From an uncultured Methanomicrobiales archaeon (lineage in GTDB: Archaea; Thermoplasmatota; Thermoplasmata; Methanomassiliicoccales; Methanomethylophilaceae): a stretch of DNA of 64,000 nucleotides. Both the position numbers and the translations under genes were made by a program. Location: the NCBI GenBank assembly GCA_937892275.1, contig CALAVG010000232.1:6534-70533 (forward strand), given 5' to 3'. The notes under the pieces were generated by a model. That model saw only the letters and a program-made list of their open reading frames with translations, was not told the DNA's origin and searched no databases. Positions 59,856 to 64,000 of the stretch are shown here, one piece after another (position 1 is the first letter of the stretch; each line of letters begins with the position of its first letter).

Positions 59856-61040
59856 TCATTGGATCCCGTTCTTGTACAATAGCCAATCAATCACATTGAC
59901 TATCTTGATCCCATTATCGTTACCCAGGCCGAACCTGTCCATCGTCAGAATGGTCTTATCGTAATTGTCATCTACAGATCTTAGAGGCCTGATCTCTCTG
60001 TCATACGTATTGTCATCCAACACGGATTTGGATACCTGGTAGTATTTCACTTCATCTCCTTTGATTGCCGTGAAGTCTATTTCCTGATCGCGGAAGCTTC
60101 CGACGAATACTCTATACCCTCTGCGGAGCAGCTCGAAATAGACAGCGTTCTCCAGCGGAGCGCTGATATCCCTCAATTCGCTCGCATTTACGAGAATGTT
60201 CCTCATACCAAGGTCGGTCGCATAGTACTTTCCCTTGGTCTTGAACACCTTCTTTCCGACCACATCGTATCTGTACGCATGATAGAACAGGTGTGCCTCC
60301 ATGATCGATTCGAGATACCGGTGAACGGTATCATTGGACATACCCAGTGCGACGGATATTCTTTCCACGTTCGTGATGTTGCGAATGTTCGAATATAGGA
60401 ATCTGCTGATGGAAAACAATGTGTCAGATCTTCCTGAAATACGGGAGATAACATCCTTCATCATAACCGTGTTGAATACTCCTTCCGATTGGGCACGGCA
60501 GACCGCATCGCCCCTGTCCGGCTCTATCGATGGGAGGGGGCCGTAGTGGAGGAACTGTTCGAATCTCTCTTCTTCATTTCCTCCGTGAAGTTCCATATAT
60601 TCTTTGAAGGACAGGGGGAGTATCTCGATCTCCATGTATCTGCCGGATAGTCTTGTGGATAATTCCGACGACAGCATCCCGGAGTTGGAACCGGTTATGT
60701 ATATGTCGCAGTCCTTACGTGCGATGAGCATGGAGATCACATACTCCCATTCCTCGACATTTTGAATCTCATCTATCAGTATGTAGTGAATGCCTTCGTG
60801 GTTCAAACAGGGATCCAGCATTTCGCGCAGTTCTTCCGAGGTCACCTTCCTGCCGAGGAGATCCAGATCGATGTAGCAAATGGACCCTTCAGGAATGCCT
60901 TCGGAGCGGAGATCGCACAGATGTTGTAGCATGACCGTAGTCTTACCGGTCCTTCTCATACCGGTGATGACCTTGACTAGGTCTGTTTTACCCTGGGAAT
61001 CCTTGAGGACCTGCAGATAGTCATTCCTTCTTATCTCCAT
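59856..61040 (-). CDS. DUF4143-type AAA ATPase
   Basis: 394 residues. P-loop TGMRRTGKTTVML (25-37), Walker B HYILIDEIQNVEEWEYV, sensor TGSNSGMLSSELSTRLSGRY. A winged-helix region (ISVALGMSNDTVHRYLESI) is followed by a C-terminal restriction-endonuclease-like domain (about 300-370; ENAVYFELLRRGYRVFVGSF, EIDFTAIKGDEVKYYQVS). The complete gene is of a family abundant in archaea; the function is unproven, perhaps mobile-element or defence related. Compare the remnant at 53156-53644. Confidence 0.88.
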   Translation of the reverse strand: MEIRRNDYLQVLKDSQGKTDLVKVITGMRRTGKTTVMLQHLCDLRSEGIPEGSICYIDLDLLGRKVTSEELREMLDPCLNHEGIHYILIDEIQNVEEWEYVISMLIARKDCDIYITGSNSGMLSSELSTRLSGRYMEIEILPLSFKEYMELHGGNEEERFEQFLHYGPLPSIEPDRGDAVCRAQSEGVFNTVMMKDVISRISGRSDTLFSISRFLYSNIRNITNVERISVALGMSNDTVHRYLESIMEAHLFYHAYRYDVVGKKVFKTKGKYYATDLGMRNILVNASELRDISAPLENAVYFELLRRGYRVFVGSFRDQEIDFTAIKGDEVKYYQVSKSVLDDNTYDREIRPLRSVDDNYDKTILTMDRFGLGNDNGIKIVNVIDWLLYKNGIQ

Positions 61041-61161
61041 AAGTTTGGTTAGGATTCTTATCGATATATAATTTCTCCAGAAAACTGGAGAGAATTTGTA
61101 ATGAATGAATATTTATCAGGAAGATTAGAGAATTCATCAATACACCCGTGGTCTGATAAAT

Positions 61162-61410
61162 GTGTACATATCGATGATCGGTCAAAGCCAGTATACCGAT
61201 TTCGGTAACCATCATATATGGCCTGGCTATCCGACGGTCATGGTCTCGAAGAGGCGCGATGAGGAAGCACGTATGCTGCTGGAGTCCGAGAAGGCAATGT
61301 CGAACATCATTCAGGACGACCGTACCGACAGGGTCTGTCCAAGATGCGCGATCGCTACTTCTTTGAAGATATGCCGCAAATGCGGTGGAGAGACCTTCCC
61401 GATGGAATGA
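61162..61410 (+). CDS. small zinc-ribbon protein
   Basis: 82 residues; later in-frame ATGs at 61174 and 61240 are alternative starts. The C-terminal CPRCAIATSLKICRKCGGETF gives two CxxC knuckles. N-terminal part is without recognisable domain. It ends 3 bases before the convergent YgbA-like gene, with no overlap, which supports both being real. Confidence 0.55.
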   Translation: MYISMIGQSQYTDFGNHHIWPGYPTVMVSKRRDEEARMLLESEKAMSNIIQDDRTDRVCPRCAIATSLKICRKCGGETFPME

Positions 61411-61412
61411 TC

Positions 61413-61712
61413 TCATAGGTAGATCCTGCGGTATCTTCCGGGATGGAGGATTATCGTCGGCCTGCAGCTGTTCAAGACCTCGCTCATTCTCATGTCCATC
61501 TCTGAACTGTAACAATGTGTGGGGCATCCTTTGCATCTGGTGCGGCAACCGTTGTTCCTGCAGTCGTCTATGCGTCCGAAGGCGTAGTCGCGCAGTTCCC
61601 TGCATTCTCCGCATAAATCGGTACGGCCGTGATTCTTCCTGCAGTAGACCGAGATGATCGATTCCGTCGAACTCTTGCGTTCGGAGATGTACTGTTCGGT
61701 GTCCGAGGTCAT
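61413..61712 (-). CDS. nitrous-oxide-stimulated promoter (YgbA_NO) family protein
   Basis: 99 residues. The family pattern is clear: ISVYCRKNHG, LCGECRELRDYAFGR, CRTRCKGCPTHCY and a C-terminal RPTIILHPGRY. The eight or more conserved Cys/His suggest an iron-sulfur or zinc site; in enteric bacteria the gene responds to nitric oxide. An alternative minus-strand frame of 264 codons covering the same region is a shadow. Confidence 0.85.
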   Translation of the reverse strand: MTSDTEQYISERKSSTESIISVYCRKNHGRTDLCGECRELRDYAFGRIDDCRNNGCRTRCKGCPTHCYSSEMDMRMSEVLNSCRPTIILHPGRYRRIYL

Positions 61713-61804
61713 GTGCCAGCATTCTGTTACTATCTTCGTGGAAAAATAGTAAGTAAATCCATTTTCTTACGATTCGACAGTAACGATGGTATGATACTTG
61801 CTGA

Positions 61805-62380
61805 TCAATAATCATGCTCCTCGATGATCCTCAGGAAGTTCTGGAATATCTCCACACCGTGCTCGGTGTTCTCCACTTCCGGATGGAACTGTACTCCCCA
61901 GATCGGTCTGTCCTTGCAGCGGACAGCCTCATGGGGACATCCTTCGGAATGAGCGATGACCTCGAATCCTTCCGGTACGACCTTGACCTCGTCGTTGTGG
62001 GATGCCCATACAGTGAACTCATCGGGAAGGTCCCTGAAGAGATCGTCATGGTTGGTCACTTTCAGTGGGACGGCTCCGAATTCGGGAGTGGATCCAGGGC
62101 CGAGGGTCCCTCCGAAGTGTTCGGAGAGGAACTGCATACCGGCGCATACGCCGAGGATAGGGAAGTACGCCTTGTCGAGGTATTCCCCGTTGTTGCCCAT
62201 CGCTGCCCCTTCGGTCGCGACATTGGGTGCTCCGCCGGACAGTACGAGTCCGTCCACATCCTTGATCTCGTCGAAAGGTGTGGTGTTGGGGACGATCTTG
62301 GTGTCCACCTTCAGATATCTGAGGACGCGCCACTCGCGGTGGGTCCATTGGCTTCCGTTATCGATGACGTATACCTTCAT
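61805..62380 (-). CDS. guaAA: GMP synthase, glutamine amidotransferase subunit
   Basis: 191 residues from ATG 62380 (MKVYVIDNGSQWTHREW); the longer ORF to 62536 overlaps guaAB in an unrelated frame. Triad: Cys in ILGVCAGMQFL, His in GVQFHPEVENTE and the following Glu. It releases ammonia from glutamine for the ATP pyrophosphatase subunit encoded upstream. Separate subunits are the archaeal arrangement. Confidence 0.94.
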   Translation of the reverse strand: MKVYVIDNGSQWTHREWRVLRYLKVDTKIVPNTTPFDEIKDVDGLVLSGGAPNVATEGAAMGNNGEYLDKAYFPILGVCAGMQFLSEHFGGTLGPGSTPEFGAVPLKVTNHDDLFRDLPDEFTVWASHNDEVKVVPEGFEVIAHSEGCPHEAVRCKDRPIWGVQFHPEVENTEHGVEIFQNFLRIIEEHDY

Positions 62381-62483
62381 CGCAACAAAGGATGCTGGGA
62401 TACGGTAAAAACGTATCTCTGGTACGGGATATCGATCAGAGGTCGGTATAGAAGAGGAATGGCCCCCGAAGGGACCGTGAGTT

Positions 62484-63431
62484 TCATTCCCACTCGATGG
62501 TCGCGGGAGGTTTGTTGGTGATGTCGTACACGACACGGTTGACGGATTGCTTCATCGTGTTCGTGATGCGCTGGCTCATTGCATCAAGTACATCGAGGGG
62601 TATCTTGGCATAAGTTGCCGTCATACCATCTATGGATGCCACGGCACGGATGGCTATCGTCCTTCCGTACGCTCTCCTGTCACCTTGTACGCCGACTGAT
62701 TTGGAAGGCAGCAGGACTGCGAAGTACTGCCACGGGAGCTCCATCTTTCCCGATACGGCCGCATTCCTGATTTCATCCTCCACGATGTAGCATGCTTCGC
62801 GGACGATCTCTATGTTCTCCGGTGTCACTTCATCGAGACACCTCACCGCAAGTGCGGGTCCCGGGAAGGGCTGTCTCTCGCTGGCTGCGACGTTCAGCAT
62901 CCTTGCCAGATCCCTTACTTCGTCCTTGTAGAGGTCCCTGAGGGGTTCGTAGAGCGACATGCCCATCTCCTTGGGGAGTCCTCCGACGTTGTGGTGGGAC
63001 TTGATGGTATCCCTAACACCGTCCCCGGATTCGATCCAATCGGGTGCGATGGTACCCTGGATGAGGAACTCGGCCCCGTACTCCTTCGCTCTCCTCTCGA
63101 AGACGCGTATGAACTTCTCACCGATGATCTTCCTTTTCTGTTCAGGGTCGGTGACGCCCTTTAGGGCGGAGAAGAACTCCTCCGAGGCATCCTCGATGAC
63201 GTAGTTGAATCCCATGGATTTGAACATCTGTTCGACCTCCTCGGTCTCCCCTTTCCTCATCAGTCCGTTGTCCACATAGACTGCGAGCAGTCTGTCGCCT
63301 ATCGCTCTGTGAACCAGAGCCGCGGCGACCATGGAATCCACTCCTCCGGAGCAGGCAATTATCGCTTTGCCGGTGATCTTGGATTTGGTGTCCTCGATCG
63401 TATCGTTGATGAAATCCTCAGCACCCAACAT
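62484..63431 (-). CDS. guaAB: GMP synthase, ATP pyrophosphatase subunit
   Basis: 315 residues. PP-loop [11 protein letters not shown] at 24-34; dimerisation domain with [13 protein letters not shown] and C-terminal [17 protein letters not shown], the invariant GuaA end. Aminates XMP to GMP with ammonia from guaAA. Overlaps purE by 14 bp. Confidence 0.95.
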   Translation of the reverse strand: MLGAEDFINDTIEDTKSKITGKAIIACSGGVDSMVAAALVHRAIGDRLLAVYVDNGLMRKGETEEVEQMFKSMGFNYVIEDASEEFFSALKGVTDPEQKRKIIGEKFIRVFERRAKEYGAEFLIQGTIAPDWIESGDGVRDTIKSHHNVGGLPKEMGMSLYEPLRDLYKDEVRDLARMLNVAASERQPFPGPALAVRCLDEVTPENIEIVREACYIVEDEIRNAAVSGKMELPWQYFAVLLPSKSVGVQGDRRAYGRTIAIRAVASIDGMTATYAKIPLDVLDAMSQRITNTMKQSVNRVVYDITNKPPATIEWE

Positions 63432-63897
63432 CTTCTCTTACCTTCTTGCAATCGGAGACGACCTTGTCGGCCTGCTCCTGTCTGTGATCCTTTAGTTTCT
63501 GTCTCAGTCCCTCGTCCTTTATCGAGAGCATCTCCACCGCCAATATGGCAGCGTTGTCCCCGCGGTCCAATCCCACTGCCGCAACGGGGATCCCGGGAGG
63601 CATCTGCACGATCGACAGGATCGCGTCGTAGCTCAGCGTTCCGCTCACGGGTACGCCGATGACGGGTTTCGTGGTGAACGATGCGACCACTCCGGGCAGT
63701 GCGGCGGAGAGTCCTGCGATGGTGATGAAGACGTCTGCGTCGCTCTCGGTGACTATCTTCTCTACTAAGTGAGGGGTCCTGTGCGCCGATGAGACGTGGA
63801 TGTCGAACGGGACACCGAACTTCTTCAGATTGTCAATGGCCTTCTGCGCGACCGGAAGGTCGCTCTTGCTTCCCATTATGATGGAGACTTTGGACAT
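63418..63897 (-). CDS. purE: PurE, 5-(carboxyamino)imidazole ribonucleotide mutase
   Basis: 159 residues. [29 protein letters not shown] and [12 protein letters not shown] are the class I PurE motifs. Rearranges N5-CAIR to CAIR in purine synthesis (or uses CO2 directly, as in class II, which cannot be excluded since PurK is not in the window). An AAGGAGG site stands just before the ATG. First of the purE-guaAB-guaAA group. Confidence 0.93.
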   Translation of the reverse strand: MSKVSIIMGSKSDLPVAQKAIDNLKKFGVPFDIHVSSAHRTPHLVEKIVTESDADVFITIAGLSAALPGVVASFTTKPVIGVPVSGTLSYDAILSIVQMPPGIPVAAVGLDRGDNAAILAVEMLSIKDEGLRQKLKDHRQEQADKVVSDCKKVREDVGC

Positions 63898-64000
63898 TGT
63901 TCCTCCTTATCTAATAAGAAAATAAAAAACAGTAGAGTGAGAGGTGGGAATAGGTCCCAGCGCCGGCCTGATTAGATTTTATGCTCAAAATACTCCAGTA
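63898..64000. other. window end, no gene recognised
   Basis: Upstream of purE: AT-rich stretch (63910-63931) that may hold its promoter, then GTGGGAATAGGTCCCAG with a short pairing and an ATTTT/AAAAT dyad. No tRNA or coding frame could be supported. Confidence 0.3.

Noticed and set aside
61021..61815. 264-codon minus-strand ORF
   Set aside because: Covers the YgbA-like gene and zinc-ribbon ORF in another frame; no family similarity, Arg/His/Leu-rich shadow composition.
63925..64000. Possible tRNA end at window edge
   Set aside because: Short GTGGG/CCCAG-like pairing but no T-loop consensus or CCA-adjacent acceptor; cannot be supported.

Overview
The window is archaeal chromosomal DNA of moderate GC. 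The information-processing genes are all of archaeal type: Orc1/Cdc6, TFB, Gar1, Spt5, SecE, ribosomal proteins L11/L1/P0/P1 and LX, prefoldin alpha, FtsY, both primase subunits PriS and PriL, the tRNA splicing endonuclease, TiaS and an A-type ATP synthase. Gene content and style (archaeal phosphopantothenate synthetase, SAH hydrolase, archaetidylinositol-phosphate synthase, split GMP synthase, DHA2 exporter, dockerin-bearing ABC binding protein, GlnK/Amt pair) fit a Thermoplasmata-lineage methanogen of the Methanomassiliicoccales, perhaps a gut or rumen member. No mcr, mtt or rRNA gene lies in the window, so this assignment is an inference.

Layout. 1-1.3 kb: end of an A-type ATP synthase operon. 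1.3-6.1 kb: dCMP deaminase, a signal peptidase and a probable replication origin. There the orc1/cdc6 gene is flanked by two perfect 30-bp inverted copies of an origin recognition box, with an AT/T-rich stretch, a near-palindrome and a 28-codon membrane-peptide ORF between gene and box; TiaS follows. 6.1-16 kb: housekeeping and small genes (thiolase, zinc-ribbon membrane paralogs, radical SAM, HIRAN and J-domain proteins, EndA, an unlisted 53-aa ferredoxin, DUF5654, TFB/Gar1, a candidate structured RNA, UPF0147 and partner). 15.7-20.6 kb: an iron/cobalamin-type ABC uptake locus (permease, ATPase, dockerin-fused binding protein), preceded by a decayed ATPase and followed by a split CbiX-like gene. 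20.7-25.6 kb: secE-spt5-L11, a Fic gene intruding between terminator and promoter, then L1-P0-P1. 25.6-36.8 kb: an FtsZ-like protein, an RNA methyltransferase, a tightly overlapping run phosphopantothenate synthetase-ahcY-PfkB kinase-AK6-archaetidylinositol synthase, PriL, GlnK-Amt, carbonic anhydrase and a COG1031 radical SAM protein.

37-62 kb is more accessory: an AlbA/Schlafen-type regulator behind eight tandem hexamers, malic enzyme, an AbiE toxin-antitoxin pair, a Swi2/Snf2 helicase with SWIM partner, a DHA2 exporter, an inverted-repeat element, decayed ATPase and nucleotidyltransferase genes, a hairpin cluster, an AAA ATPase with a multiply frameshifted RloB-like partner, Sel1 repeats, tandem PPM-type methyltransferases and a DUF4143 ATPase. 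Core genes (M20 peptidase, ftsY-pfdA-LX, priS) are interleaved. The window ends with guaAA, guaAB and purE, a purine biosynthesis group.

Many genes have TATA-like boxes only about 25-35 bp before the start codon, so leaderless transcripts are likely; operon-internal genes usually have Shine-Dalgarno motifs or ATGA/GTGA overlaps. No tRNA, rRNA, CRISPR array or intact insertion sequence was recognised.
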